NCBI RefSeq assembly: GCF_004022485.1
Contig: NZ_CP034951.1
Location: 186,001 to 250,000, forward strand
Source: Aequorivita sp. H23M31
GTDB taxonomy: Bacteria; Bacteroidota; Bacteroidia; Flavobacteriales; Flavobacteriaceae
Direction: 5' to 3'
Length of the DNA: 64,000 nt
The notes below the pieces were generated by a model that had not been told where the DNA came from, made no database searches, and worked only from the letters and a program-made list of their open reading frames with translations. Of the stretch, positions 53,513 to 63,336 are shown piece after piece. Each line of letters starts with the position of its first letter. The stretch's first letter is position 1. Both the position numbers and the translations under genes were made by a program.

Positions 53513-53836
53513 TCAAGAAATTGAGGGAGGGCCTCTAAGGAAGAAATGTGGAGCGCTTTGAAGTATTTCGGCTTCTCTATATTCATTTTGTGCAGTATTT
53601 TGACCGAATACGTAGGAGAATTCTGGAAGTTGCTGCGGTTTAAAATCGAAAGATGAAAAATGAAAATCGCAAATGGAACAATCCAATTGCTTTTTATGAA
53701 GGTGTGTGGAAAAATCATTACAAACCTGATGCTCATGGCCATCCAGCGCATGTGCCGTTTGTATGGCAATAGGGAACATCAAGGCGAACGAAAAAATCGT
53801 TGCAATGAAAATCTTAAATGGTCTATGTATAAACAA
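53513..53836 (-). CDS. Small secreted His/Cys-rich protein preceding a TonB receptor
   Basis: A 107-residue protein with signal peptide (IFSFALMFPIAIQTAHA). The mature part begins DGHEHQVCNDFSTHLHKKQ and LDCSICDFHFSSF, with three cysteines and seven histidines within about 30 residues, suited to binding a metal or heme. The C-terminus FFLRGPPS is a conserved-looking short motif. It starts 3 bp after the stop of the DUF6787 gene and lies 245 bp upstream of the receptor. I judge it a metal-related accessory; no named family is assigned. A frame at 53446-53769 in another phase is a shadow. Confidence 0.75.
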   Translation of the reverse strand: MFIHRPFKIFIATIFSFALMFPIAIQTAHALDGHEHQVCNDFSTHLHKKQLDCSICDFHFSSFDFKPQQLPEFSYVFGQNTAQNEYREAEILQSAPHFFLRGPPSIS

Positions 53837-53839
53837 TAT

Positions 53840-54205
53840 TTACTTTATTGACTTAAGATTAGTATCCCTATTAGCCTTATCAAGAATTCTATTTTTGGAT
53901 TTTTTTTCTTTAAATAGGAAACCCAGTCCTAACGATCGTAACATCTTTTTTTCGAACCACCAAAAAAACTCAAATTGGCCAAATACCCAGCCAAAGAAAA
54001 CAAGTAGAACCTGATATATTGGGAATATAATTAAAATGCGGAATGGCCAATAAATATACCATCCCATTTCTCTTTTTATTTCAAAAAAATCGGTAATGGG
54101 AGCTGCCAATTTTGCGGAAGAACTTCCTGTTATGGCGAATACCAAAAAAACTATGAGCACTTGACCGTTGGAGGTTAAATTCCAACGCTTTTTCAACTTC
54201 TTCAA
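53840..54205 (-). CDS. DUF6787 family membrane protein
   Basis: A 121-residue protein with two hydrophobic helices (NGQVLIVFLVFAITGSSSA near 14-32 and FRILIIFPIYQVLLVFFGWVF near 55-76). A basic tail starts FEFFWWFEKKMLRSLG. Sequence and position match DUF6787 proteins of flavobacteria, of unknown function. Its ATG overlaps the DUF6146 stop (ATGA), and it ends 3 bp before the His/Cys-rich gene. Confidence 0.82.
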   Translation of the reverse strand: MKKLKKRWNLTSNGQVLIVFLVFAITGSSSAKLAAPITDFFEIKREMGWYIYWPFRILIIFPIYQVLLVFFGWVFGQFEFFWWFEKKMLRSLGLGFLFKEKKSKNRILDKANRDTNLKSIK

Positions 54206-54612
54206 TTTCTTCCTCCTGTTAAATGTTGTTTGTATTTCTCTTGAAAATACACAAAATAATTATAGAGCAGATAATTCACTTCATATCCATAATCCACTCT
54301 TGGATCGTAATTGATTTCGTCGGAATAGATGTTTCGTGAGTTACTTGGCTGTCTTACCCGACTATTATAATCAGTTACAAACATGCGGTTTTTTGCCTCT
54401 AAGTAGGACTGGTCGTAAAAACCTCGGGGCGGCTGGGAAAGAAGCCACGTATCAAATCCCTGTTCAATGATTATTATCTGATATTCCAAACTGTCGTTTG
54501 CAATACGGATGGTGTCATTCTTATTGGTATCAGAACTATGGATTACTTTATTTCCCGAGCTACAGCCATAAATGGCAAGTGAAAGTCCTAGAAGTAAAAG
54601 CATGGTTCTCAT
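54202..54612 (-). CDS. DUF6146 family lipoprotein
   Basis: A 136-residue predicted lipoprotein (LLGLSLAIYGC, Cys17). The mature part contains YQIIIIEQGFDTWLLSQPPRG, YLEAKNRMFVTDYNSRV and YGYEVNYLLYNYFVYFQEKY, typical of DUF6146. Function unknown. It heads the minus-strand block DUF6146, DUF6787, His/Cys-rich protein, TonB receptor, with a 4-bp overlap into DUF6787. Confidence 0.85.
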   Translation of the reverse strand: MRTMLLLLGLSLAIYGCSSGNKVIHSSDTNKNDTIRIANDSLEYQIIIIEQGFDTWLLSQPPRGFYDQSYLEAKNRMFVTDYNSRVRQPSNSRNIYSDEINYDPRVDYGYEVNYLLYNYFVYFQEKYKQHLTGGRN

Positions 54613-54831
54613 ACAAAAATCATTTCGGCAAAGTTAACAAAAGTATCTTGAAGCCCTCATACTTTAACCTTCGTTCGCCTCGGCCTATTTAGGTGGTTTT
54701 TAGAGAATGACGGAAAAATTAAAAAAAGATAGAATACTTCTTCTTTAATTCATTAATTGATTTCAATCTTATGAAAAAAGAATTATTATCTATAATTCTA
54801 AAAGGTTTTTCTTAACTCCTATAAGTGCTCG

Positions 54832-55794
54832 TTAAATTTTCTCCGCCTTAAAAATTTCTATAATTTGTTCTGCCAGTTCTTTTCCAATTCTATCTTGCGC
54901 TTCCAACGTGCTTCCACCAATATGAGGGCTGAGCGAAACATTCTCATTCATCAGTATTTGTACCGAAGGTGAAGGTTCGTCCTCAAAAACATCCAGTGCC
55001 GCGAAGGAAACTTTTCCACTTTCTATGGCATTTAAAAGGGCTACTTCATTTAGAACGCCACCACGAGAGGTATTGACGATACCAACTCCATCTTTCATAC
55101 GGGCAATTTCATCTTTTCCAATTAAATAACCGGATTGCGCAGGCACGTGCAAACTGATGAAGTCACTCTTTTTTAATAATTTCTCTACGGGCTCGGTTCT
55201 TATTTCCAAGGTAATACTCTGGCCATCAAAGAAACTCAATTTAATATCCGCTTTCCCCGATTCCTGATCGCTTGCAATTACATTCATCCCGCAGCCCAGG
55301 GCCATTTTAGCAACTTCGCGTCCTATTTTTCCGAAGCCAATGATTCCGAGGGTTTTTCCGCGAAGCTCACGGCCTGCACTGTATTTCTTTTTTAATTCCT
55401 TAAATCGGGATTCTCCTTCCAAAGGCATATTTCTATTGGAGTCGTGCAAAAAACGAACGCCAGTAAGCAAGTGTGCGAGAACAAGCTCCGCTACCGACGC
55501 GGCTGAAGACGTAGGTGTATTTATTACCTTTATATTGTTTTTTAAAGCGTACTCCACATCAATATTATCCATACCAACACCACCGCGGCCAATAATTTTC
55601 AATGTAGGGCAGTTATCGATCAAATCTTTGCTTACTTTGGTAGCGCTACGTACTAAAAGCACATCAACTTTTTGGTCATTGATGTAATTGTTCAGTTGTT
55701 CTTGGGCTACGTGTACATTTAAAGTTTCAAATCCCGCCTCTCTTAATGTATCGATTCCACTTTGTGAGATTCCGTCGTTGGCTAATATTTTCAT
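54832..55794 (-). CDS. serA: D-3-phosphoglycerate dehydrogenase (short, without ACT domain)
   Basis: A 320-residue D-2-hydroxyacid dehydrogenase. GRGGVGMDNIDVEYA and GIIGFGKIGREVAKMA (NAD-binding GxGxxG near 150) are clear. IVNTSRGGVLNE contains the catalytic Arg region and SLSPHIGGSTLEAQ the catalytic His. No C-terminal ACT domain exists, so serine feedback by that domain is not expected. The call as SerA rests on family and on its serC neighbour 151 bp upstream; both serve phosphoserine synthesis. Confidence 0.88.
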   Translation of the reverse strand: MKILANDGISQSGIDTLREAGFETLNVHVAQEQLNNYINDQKVDVLLVRSATKVSKDLIDNCPTLKIIGRGGVGMDNIDVEYALKNNIKVINTPTSSAASVAELVLAHLLTGVRFLHDSNRNMPLEGESRFKELKKKYSAGRELRGKTLGIIGFGKIGREVAKMALGCGMNVIASDQESGKADIKLSFFDGQSITLEIRTEPVEKLLKKSDFISLHVPAQSGYLIGKDEIARMKDGVGIVNTSRGGVLNEVALLNAIESGKVSFAALDVFEDEPSPSVQILMNENVSLSPHIGGSTLEAQDRIGKELAEQIIEIFKAEKI

Positions 55795-55873
55795 TATTTA
55801 AATTTCTATTTTGATGATGATATTTCTAAGTCCTCCCTCTTAGGTTAAAGCTTTGGCGGACAAGTGTTTTTTG

Positions 55874-55929
55874 TTTCTCTATTCTCTTTCCTGTATTCTC
55901 TGGTCTCTATTCTTTGCTCTTTGTTATTT
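55874..55929. repeat. Degenerate 7-bp tandem repeat between serC and serA
   Basis: Eight units in constant phase, including ATTCTCT twice, TTTCTCT, GGTCTCT and ATTCTTT. It lies 17 bp from the serC stop codon. Confidence 0.65.
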
Positions 55930-55945
55930 CCGCCCTATTATACAT

Positions 55946-57016
55946 TTAGGCTCCCCGTTCAACTTCCTGCATAACCTCAACCAGAACTTTAACGCTTTCC
56001 AAAGGCAGCGCATTGTATAGGGAGGCGCGATACCCACCAACACTTCGATGACCATTAATACCACTGACGCCCGCCGCTTTTGCGTGGGAATCGAAAGTTT
56101 CTTTCAGTTGGTCATTCACGAGGTTGAAAGTAGCATTCATCTTTGAACGATCTTCAACGTTAGCTACGTAGCCTTTAAATAATGGATTACGGTCTATTTC
56201 TTTGTAGAGCATATCGGCTTTTTGATTGTTTACCTTTTCGATTGATGAAATTCCGCCCTCTTGTTCGAGCCATTGTAAAGTAAGAAAGGAAACATAAACA
56301 GAAAAAACGGGTGGCGTATTAAACATACTTTCCTTGTCTATCTGAACTTGATAGTTGAGCATAGAAGGGATGGCACGACTTACTTTTCCCAAAATATCCT
56401 CTTTTACCACTACTAAGGTGGTTCCGGCGGGACCCATATTTTTTTGTGCACCCGCATAAATCAAACTAAATCTGGAAAAATCCAGTTCCCGTGAAAAAAT
56501 ATCACTACTCATGTCGCACACAATTGGGACGTCCGTATTTGGAAATTTATGCATCTGGGTGCCGTAGATGGTATTATTGCTTGTACAATGAAAATAATCT
56601 ACATCCGAAGGGACTGCGTAATTTTTAGGAATGAAATTAAAATTATCACTTTTTGAAGTTGCTACTTCCACAACATCTCCAATCAATTTCGCTTCTTTAA
56701 TTGCTTTATCGCTCCATACGCCAGTGTTTAAATAGGCTGCTTTTTGTTCCAAAAGATTGTAGGCCGTCATTAAAAATTGCATACTTGCCCCACCTTGAAG
56801 AAATAGAGCCTGATATCCTTTATTCTGAAGTCCCAGATGTTTTAATGCCAGGTCTCGTGCATTTTCCATGACTTCCACAAAATCTTTGCTTCGATGCGAT
56901 ATTTCCAAAATAGAAAGATCCAAATCGTTGAAGTTCAAGACTGCTTCAGAAGCTTTCTCCAAAACAGATTGCGGCAAAATACTTGGACCGGCACTAAAAT
57001 TATGTTTTTTCATCAT
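55946..57016 (-). CDS. serC: Phosphoserine aminotransferase
   Basis: A 356-residue PLP enzyme converting 3-phosphohydroxypyruvate and glutamate to phosphoserine. HNFSAGPSILPQSVL is the canonical start. FLQGGASMQF binds phosphate, and LIYAGAQKNMGPAGTTLVVV has the PLP-binding Lys near residue 193. GVSGINGHRSVGGYRASLYNA is the C-terminal signature. Length is normal. With serA downstream on the same strand it forms a serine pathway unit; serB is not seen. Confidence 0.95.
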   Translation of the reverse strand: MMKKHNFSAGPSILPQSVLEKASEAVLNFNDLDLSILEISHRSKDFVEVMENARDLALKHLGLQNKGYQALFLQGGASMQFLMTAYNLLEQKAAYLNTGVWSDKAIKEAKLIGDVVEVATSKSDNFNFIPKNYAVPSDVDYFHCTSNNTIYGTQMHKFPNTDVPIVCDMSSDIFSRELDFSRFSLIYAGAQKNMGPAGTTLVVVKEDILGKVSRAIPSMLNYQVQIDKESMFNTPPVFSVYVSFLTLQWLEQEGGISSIEKVNNQKADMLYKEIDRNPLFKGYVANVEDRSKMNATFNLVNDQLKETFDSHAKAAGVSGINGHRSVGGYRASLYNALPLESVKVLVEVMQEVERGA

Positions 57017-57167
57017 TGGTAATATTTACCCTACAAAGTTCAGAAATATGAACTTAAATAAATACCAAATAAAGAAATTTTTAATAATCATTAGAAACGG
57101 GGATTTTAAATGAAAATTTGGTTTTTCAAAAGGCTTTTCGAAATACGACTTTTTTGAACCACCATGA
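57017..57167. other. serC upstream spacer
   Basis: AT-rich sequence between the serC start and the satellite array. It presumably contains the serC promoter, but no clear box was recognised. Confidence 0.4.
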
Positions 57168-58290
<1,123 letters not shown>

Positions 58291-58304
58291 GTCAAAAGCA
58301 AAAA

Positions 58305-58376
58305 ATTGGTCCAACACCCTCTACCACCGACCGGCCACCACCTTCCCTCTGCCAACTAACGGTTACCAACTATTTA
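58305..58376. repeat. Degenerate 7-bp repeat flush with the acyl-CoA reductase stop
   Basis: Ten units in constant phase with CC at the end of most (ctctacc, accgacc, ggccacc, ctctgcc, ggttacc). The stop codon of the following gene is at 58377-58379. Confidence 0.7.
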
Positions 58377-59429
58377 TTAACCCCGTGTAAGGCTTAATAA
58401 AAATTCGACCGTATCCACTCCATCCGCATAATCCCATAATTCCGGATTCTGGGTTTTTCCAAAGGGGATGCCGTTTATTCCCGGTTTATTTGAAACGATA
58501 CATTGGAGGTTTTCGGAATGCTCTTTTAAGAGTTCTAATACATCGGAATCGGAGTTGTATTTTTCATAAAACACAACGGCAATGGGAGAGGAGAAAGCAC
58601 TATCTTCTTTCAGCAATAAGAATTCGTTGTCCAAAAGTGGTAAACTATCCATTAAATACACTGCCTTGTTGTAATCGTAATTGTTGATGTATTTATGGTT
58701 GTTTATAATTTCTTTCCAAGAATAAACAGCGTTAAAGAATTTATCGAAATTGTAGTTTTGTGGAACATATAATTTTGAAACATTCCGGCAACCAAGTCCG
58801 AAGTATCTAAATATATCATCGGAGAGTAAGGCTAACTCTTTTTCGGTTTCATTTCCGGTAAGGACAGCCACGGAATTTCTGTTTCTCCTTATGATGTGAG
58901 GGTATTTCTGGAAATAAAAATCGAAATAGCGCGAGGTATTATCACTTCCGGTAGCGATTACAGCATCAAAATCTTTTAATTTACCTTCAGTAAACTGAAT
59001 ATAATTTTCAAAATCCGGTTCTGTAGCAATTAGTTTACCGCTTAAAAAGGGGAGAAGAACCCGATCATTGGAAGAAAGTTTGGTGAGGACCTTATTCCCA
59101 GTAATCAAAACTGAAATAAAATCGTGAAAACCTACCAAGGGAACATTTCCTGCCATCACGATTGCAACAGTTTTTACATTTTCTGAGGAGAAACTTTTGA
59201 AATCATATTTTGAAACCCACCGTGTCAGATTCTCTTCCGTCAGCGTTTTAGACCAATTTTGAAGGGCGAATTTTATGTTTTCAAGAGTAAACCATCCGTT
59301 TTCTGCCTGGGCTTTTGTTAGAATAGATTCGAATTCGAGATCAAGGTTGTGGAATGCCCTGTCATTACTAAGCTCGCCAAGGATATTTCCGAGCCTCGTC
59401 AATGCATTAATTCTTTGTTTTAATTCCAT
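58377..59429 (-). CDS. Acyl-CoA reductase (LuxC-like)
   Basis: A 350-residue protein of the LuxC/acyl-CoA reductase family, related to aldehyde dehydrogenases. NVKTVAIVMAGNVPLVGFHD is the NAD(P)-binding region near residue 87. DAVIATGSDNTSRYFDFYFQ near 155 and YFGLGCRNVSKLYVP near 213, with the probable catalytic Cys, are the main motifs. It would reduce acyl-CoA to aldehyde; no lux or wax genes are near. It is divergent from a ferredoxin gene, which could supply electrons, though the family uses NADPH. Confidence 0.85.
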   Translation of the reverse strand: MELKQRINALTRLGNILGELSNDRAFHNLDLEFESILTKAQAENGWFTLENIKFALQNWSKTLTEENLTRWVSKYDFKSFSSENVKTVAIVMAGNVPLVGFHDFISVLITGNKVLTKLSSNDRVLLPFLSGKLIATEPDFENYIQFTEGKLKDFDAVIATGSDNTSRYFDFYFQKYPHIIRRNRNSVAVLTGNETEKELALLSDDIFRYFGLGCRNVSKLYVPQNYNFDKFFNAVYSWKEIINNHKYINNYDYNKAVYLMDSLPLLDNEFLLLKEDSAFSSPIAVVFYEKYNSDSDVLELLKEHSENLQCIVSNKPGINGIPFGKTQNPELWDYADGVDTVEFLLSLTRG

Positions 59430-59437
59430 ATATATTT

Positions 59438-59468
59438 TTGGAGTTGCCCTTCATAGGGGTTAACTTTG
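59438..59468 (+). promoter_or_regulatory. Ferredoxin promoter (TTG-N20-TAACTTTG)
   Basis: TTG at 59438-59440 and TAACTTTG at 59461-59468 are 20 bp apart, a full match to the Bacteroidota promoter. The ferredoxin ATG is 25 bp further on. Confidence 0.75.
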
Positions 59469-59493
59469 CACAAAGTTAGAAAAAGTATAAGCT

Positions 59494-59844
59494 ATGGCAA
59501 TTATTATAACAGATGAATGTATCAACTGTGGTGCCTGCGAACCTGAATGCCCAAATAATGCAATATATGAAGGTGCCGACGATTGGAGATATTCCGACGG
59601 AACCGACCTAAGTGGAAAAGTTGTATTGCCAGATGGCAAAGAGGTTGATGCCGACGAGGTGCAGAAACCGATCAGTGACGAAATATATTTCATTGTCGCC
59701 GATAAATGTACGGAGTGCATGGGCTTTCATGATGAGCCGCAATGTGCTGCGGTTTGTCCTGTGGACTGCTGCGTTCCGGATGAAGACAATGTGGAAACCA
59801 AAGAGGAGCTATTGGCCAAACAGGCCTTTATGCATAAAGAGTAA
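59494..59844 (+). CDS. 4Fe-4S dicluster ferredoxin
   Basis: A 116-residue ferredoxin. [21 protein letters not shown] supplies the first CxxCxxCxxxCP set. After a 45-residue insertion, [24 protein letters not shown] supplies the second, with the longer CxxC-x8-CxxxCP spacing of the YfhL/Alvin type, so two 4Fe-4S clusters are expected. It is a cytoplasmic electron carrier. Well-defined promoter and terminator show a single-gene transcript, divergent from acyl-CoA reductase. Confidence 0.93.
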   Translation: MAIIITDECINCGACEPECPNNAIYEGADDWRYSDGTDLSGKVVLPDGKEVDADEVQKPISDEIYFIVADKCTECMGFHDEPQCAAVCPVDCCVPDEDNVETKEELLAKQAFMHKE

Positions 59845-59870
59845 AATAGTTCCTTATTATTATAAAAGAC

Positions 59871-59900
59871 AAACCGGCCTATATTTGGACCGGTTTTTTT
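59871..59900 (+). terminator. Rho-independent terminator of the ferredoxin gene
   Basis: AAACCGG (59871-59877) pairs with CCGGTTT (59890-59896) and is followed by T's. Confidence 0.85.
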
Positions 59901-59939
59901 TATCTCTTATAGGTTGATGCTATTCGTTCTTTGCATTTT

Positions 59940-59981
59940 TCAAAACTCAAAACTCAAATTCAAATACTGAATATTAAATAA
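59940..59981. repeat. Degenerate 7-bp tandem repeat
   Basis: TCAAAAC twice, TCAAATT, then CAAATAC, TGAATAT and TAAATAA in phase, in the spacer between convergent ferredoxin and acetyltransferase-like genes. Confidence 0.5.
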
Positions 59982-60023
59982 AAATTCAGACCTGTAAGTT
60001 TCGAACAAGGATTTTTTAACCAC

Positions 60024-61142
60024 TTACAAATCCTTCCTAAACGTGCTTCGCTCTTTATGTTGTTGTGGGTTATAATCCTTCCACAGCAGCTGCACCGCAG
60101 TATTTTCTTTTAACTCCGGATTTGTTTCTACGGTTTGTATCCCTTTGGAATTGAAAAGATGTTGCATCTCTTCAAAAATAATGGCGGTTACACCTTTACC
60201 TTGGTATTCTGGATCAATGCCTATTAAATAAAATGCGGCTGTATCATTTTTCCGTTGGGCTGCCACAACGTAGCTCCATCCAAAAGGAAACAATTTGCCA
60301 TTTGCCTTTTTAAGAGCTTTAGAAAAGGAAGGCATTACCACGGAAAAGGCAATTAACTTACCATTCTCATCCTTTATACAACAGATATAATCTGGATGGA
60401 TAAAACTGAAATACTTTTTTTTGTAATACTCTATTTGGTATTGTTGGATCGGGACAAAGGTTTGAAGAGTGTTGTAGGTTTTATTGAGCAACCCAAACAT
60501 ATCTTCTACATAAGGAAGTATTTCTTTTTTATTTTTAAAACGGATAACCGAAAGCTTGTAACGCTCCCGAACTATTTTCGAAAATTTTGCCACTTTTTCA
60601 AAAATTGTATCTGGAATCTTGATCCTGTATTCCACCCAAGTAGCCTGTTTTTCAAAACCCAGCTGCTTCATATGTTCGGCATAATACGGATAGTGGTACC
60701 AAGTGATCATAGTGTTCATCTCTTTAAAACCCATAGTTAGAATTCCAGCTTTTTCCATGTTGCTAAATCCTACAGGTCCTTCGGCGTATTCCAGATTGAA
60801 TTCACGTCCCTTTTGATATACTTTGTCAAGAAGAGCCTTTGTAACTTCAATATCATCTATCATGTCCAACCATCCGAAACGGATTTTTTTCTTTCCTTGT
60901 TCGTTTATTTCAAGATGGTTGATAATTACGGCAATACGGCCAACAATTTCTTTTTCTTTATAGGCGAGATAATAAAAAGCTTCGGCGTTCTTGAAAACTG
61001 GATTTTTATCTGGATTCAGGGTTTCCATTTCGTCTTTGATTAACGAGGGAACCCAATATTCGCAGTCTTTATATAGATCGAAAGGAAAAGTTACAAACTT
61101 CTTAAGACCATTTTTAAAGGTTACTTCTTTAATTGTAATCAT
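60024..61142 (-). CDS. GNAT-fold acetyltransferase-like protein
   Basis: A 372-residue soluble protein. It has N-terminal segment PFDLYKDCEYWVPSLIKDE, then FYYLAYKEKEIVGRIAVIIN, a GNAT-like strand pair. The C-terminal half contains FYLIGIDPEYQGKGVTAIIFE near 315, a convincing acetyl-CoA-binding motif (Q/RxxGxG/A). Two GNAT-type halves are suggested. The acceptor is unknown. Its ATG overlaps the stop of the upstream outer-membrane gene by 4 bp, implying coupling to an envelope function. Confidence 0.75.
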   Translation of the reverse strand: MITIKEVTFKNGLKKFVTFPFDLYKDCEYWVPSLIKDEMETLNPDKNPVFKNAEAFYYLAYKEKEIVGRIAVIINHLEINEQGKKKIRFGWLDMIDDIEVTKALLDKVYQKGREFNLEYAEGPVGFSNMEKAGILTMGFKEMNTMITWYHYPYYAEHMKQLGFEKQATWVEYRIKIPDTIFEKVAKFSKIVRERYKLSVIRFKNKKEILPYVEDMFGLLNKTYNTLQTFVPIQQYQIEYYKKKYFSFIHPDYICCIKDENGKLIAFSVVMPSFSKALKKANGKLFPFGWSYVVAAQRKNDTAAFYLIGIDPEYQGKGVTAIIFEEMQHLFNSKGIQTVETNPELKENTAVQLLWKDYNPQQHKERSTFRKDL

Positions 61143-62155
61143 TCCTCAAGATTTTTTCGTTCTTTTCTTTCTCTAATTCGCTCCTCCCGTTCTAGTTTCC
61201 TTCTCAGTCTATCCTTTTTCTTTTGGGCATCTCTTGATTTTTTAAGCTGATCCTTTTCCTCTCCTTCGGGAACGTCATCATATAAATACTCTTCCTGTTT
61301 GTGAAAATCCAACCTATAGGCCAGTCCGAGTCTACCATATAGCTTGGAAGGCGTATCCTTAAAACTTGTTGTAAAAGAAAGATCCACTTGAAAATCCGGA
61401 TTGATAAGCGCTGCCGCACCTCCGCGAAGTAATTGATCGGCATACCAATCATTTTTTATGCCCTGGTTTTCGATAAATATTGAAAAATACCGGTTTGTAG
61501 CGTGAGTAAGTGTAACAATATATCCATAAGAAGGACTGGAAGTGGTGCCCCAGTCTGCAATAAGATTGGTCACAAAAACCCAACCTCCAACCCAGTTATT
61601 TTGCGTTGTAAGCATAAACTTTGGGCTTATCGTGCTTCCATTTTTCTGTGTAAGTGGATTATCGGGAAAATCCACGTTCAATCCCATATAAAGGGCAACT
61701 GCGGGAACCAAATCGGCCCATTGAAAAGTATTGTTTTTTCTCCAACTATAGAGATTGGGTTTTTCTTTATACATTTCCTTATAGGGGTCGTAAAGTAAAT
61801 GCTTTATTCCAAGTGTATTGCTCTTAAAATTGGCTATTCTTTGTTTAGTATTGGGGTTATAAGTGATATTTTGGGACTCATATTCACCAATTAAGCTAAT
61901 TTCGAATTGTTCTTTAAATACACCATAACGAATTGCATAATCCAGACCCATCCCTTGGGTTTCTGTTTTTCGGAGGCTATGTTTTTCTTTTCCGTAACTA
62001 AAACCAGTTTCAAATTGAAGGATGCCTCGTCCAACCGCAAAAGCTCCCTGTGACACTCCCGGGCGATTGGCATTGATCATATCTGTGTATTGGGCTAAAA
62101 CAGTTGAAAATGGAAAAAGACATAGAAAAAATAGTAAGCGAAAGTGAGTGCTCAT
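61139..62155 (-). CDS. Outer-membrane protein, Phenol_MetA_deg/transporter-like, with basic tail
   Basis: A 338-residue exported protein with signal peptide (LLFFLCLFPFSTVLAQ). The mature start DMINANRPGVSQGAFAVGRG and repeated amphipathic strands (LQFETGFSY, YGVFKEQFEISLIG, GGWVFVTNLIADWG) match the Phenol_MetA_deg (transporter) family of small barrels. After the last strand (LGLAYRLDF) comes a highly charged 45-residue tail (KDQLKKSRDAQKKKDRLRRK) predicted helical, presumably periplasmic. Such a tail is unusual in the family. Substrate unknown. Confidence 0.8.
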   Translation of the reverse strand: MSTHFRLLFFLCLFPFSTVLAQYTDMINANRPGVSQGAFAVGRGILQFETGFSYGKEKHSLRKTETQGMGLDYAIRYGVFKEQFEISLIGEYESQNITYNPNTKQRIANFKSNTLGIKHLLYDPYKEMYKEKPNLYSWRKNNTFQWADLVPAVALYMGLNVDFPDNPLTQKNGSTISPKFMLTTQNNWVGGWVFVTNLIADWGTTSSPSYGYIVTLTHATNRYFSIFIENQGIKNDWYADQLLRGGAAALINPDFQVDLSFTTSFKDTPSKLYGRLGLAYRLDFHKQEEYLYDDVPEGEEKDQLKKSRDAQKKKDRLRRKLEREERIRERKERKNLEE

Positions 62156-62261
62156 AGATTGTTGGGTTTAGTCCAAAGATATAGGATTTTACCATTAATT
62201 TAATAGTGAAAGTTCGTCTTTTTGCCCGCCAATCTTTATTTTTGCTCACAATTTGAATATT

Positions 62262-62525
62262 ATGATGTCAGTGCTAAAAACGATTCTCATCGTTCTTCTG
62301 GTTTATTACGGGCTTAAACTTTTAATTAGGTTTGCTACGCCTTATATTCTTCGATATATTTCCAAAAAGGCGGGTCAACAGTTTGAGCAATTTTTTGGGA
62401 ATCCAGCCCGGCCAGATGCTCATCAACAAAAGGAAGGACAGGTTACCATCGATAATATTCCTTCACAAAATAAAAGCAGTGGAAAAAAGGTAGGCGAGTA
62501 TGTAGATTTTGAAGAAGTCGAATAA
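62262..62525 (+). CDS. DUF4834 family protein
   Basis: An 87-residue protein with an N-terminal membrane helix (VLKTILIVLLVYYGLKLLI) and a short soluble tail ending in GQVTIDNIPSQNKS and VGEYVDFEEVE, the DUF4834 signature. Function unknown. ATG 62262 is chosen over TTG 62253, and 62265 is also possible. A -7-like TATTTTTG lies at 62237-62244. It stands divergent from the Phenol_MetA_deg gene. Confidence 0.88.
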   Translation: MMSVLKTILIVLLVYYGLKLLIRFATPYILRYISKKAGQQFEQFFGNPARPDAHQQKEGQVTIDNIPSQNKSSGKKVGEYVDFEEVE

Positions 62526-62654
62526 ATCTTTCGTAGGCAAATCCCACTTTTTACATTCATAAACATTTTCCTCATTAAACTGTTCCATCCCTTTCTCCTG
62601 ATTGTCCTCTCTTTCCCTAATGAAACTTTCCACAGAAATTACCGTCTATATAAG

Positions 62655-62662
62655 TATATTTG
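62655..62662 (+). promoter_or_regulatory. -7 box before the GNAT gene
   Basis: TATATTTG matches TAnnTTTG and lies 31 bp before the ATG at 62694. No clear -33 TTG at the usual distance. Confidence 0.45.
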
Positions 62663-62693
62663 CCAACCATTTCGTCATTAGCCCACACAGAAA

Positions 62694-63314
62694 ATGCACA
62701 AATTTGATTTTCTAAAAGACTATATTCTAGAAAATACAAGGGTAAGATTGACGCCTATGCAGATTGAAGATGTAAGGAATCTTCAACATTTTGCGTTAAA
62801 CGAACCTGAGATATGGGAGTTTTCCCAACAGCCTGCAAGTGGATTGGAAAATTTAAAGAATTACATTCAGATGGCGCTTAAGGGACGCAATGAAAGGACA
62901 GCATATCCGTTTGTAGCTTTTGATAAGAAGATTCAAGAATATGCGGGTAGTACGCGGTTTTATGATTACCAAGAAAAGCAAAAAACCGTTCAATTAGGCT
63001 ATACTTGGTACGGCAAGGAATTTCAGGGAACAGGACTAAATAAGCAATGCAAATTTTTAATGTTGGATTTTGCCTTTGATTTCTTGAATTTGGAAAGAGT
63101 TGAGTTTCGGGCTGATGCTCGAAATAAACGAAGCATTGCTGCGATGAAAAGCATTGGTTGCACGGTCGAGGGTATTTTGCGGAGCAATTGTGTCGCTCCT
63201 TCGGGCAGACGAGATAGTATTGTATTGAGTATCCTTAAAAATGAGTGGATGGGAGGAATTAAAAAAGAATTATTGACCAAAATTGAAGCGGAGAAAAACA
63301 ATCCATCCATTTAA
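62694..63314 (+). CDS. GNAT N-acetyltransferase, RimJ/RimL-like
   Basis: A 206-residue acetyltransferase of the Acetyltransf_3 type. VRLTPMQIEDVRNLQHFAL opens the fold. TVQLGYTWYGKEFQGTGLNKQCKFLML (about 97-122) holds the acetyl-CoA loop, and VEFRADARNKRSIAAMKSIG and VEGILRSN are the hallmark RimJ/RimL motifs. It probably acetylates a protein N-terminus or a small molecule; the substrate is unknown. Confidence 0.9.
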   Translation: MHKFDFLKDYILENTRVRLTPMQIEDVRNLQHFALNEPEIWEFSQQPASGLENLKNYIQMALKGRNERTAYPFVAFDKKIQEYAGSTRFYDYQEKQKTVQLGYTWYGKEFQGTGLNKQCKFLMLDFAFDFLNLERVEFRADARNKRSIAAMKSIGCTVEGILRSNCVAPSGRRDSIVLSILKNEWMGGIKKELLTKIEAEKNNPSI

Positions 63315-63336
63315 TTTTACGAATCTAAAATTATTT

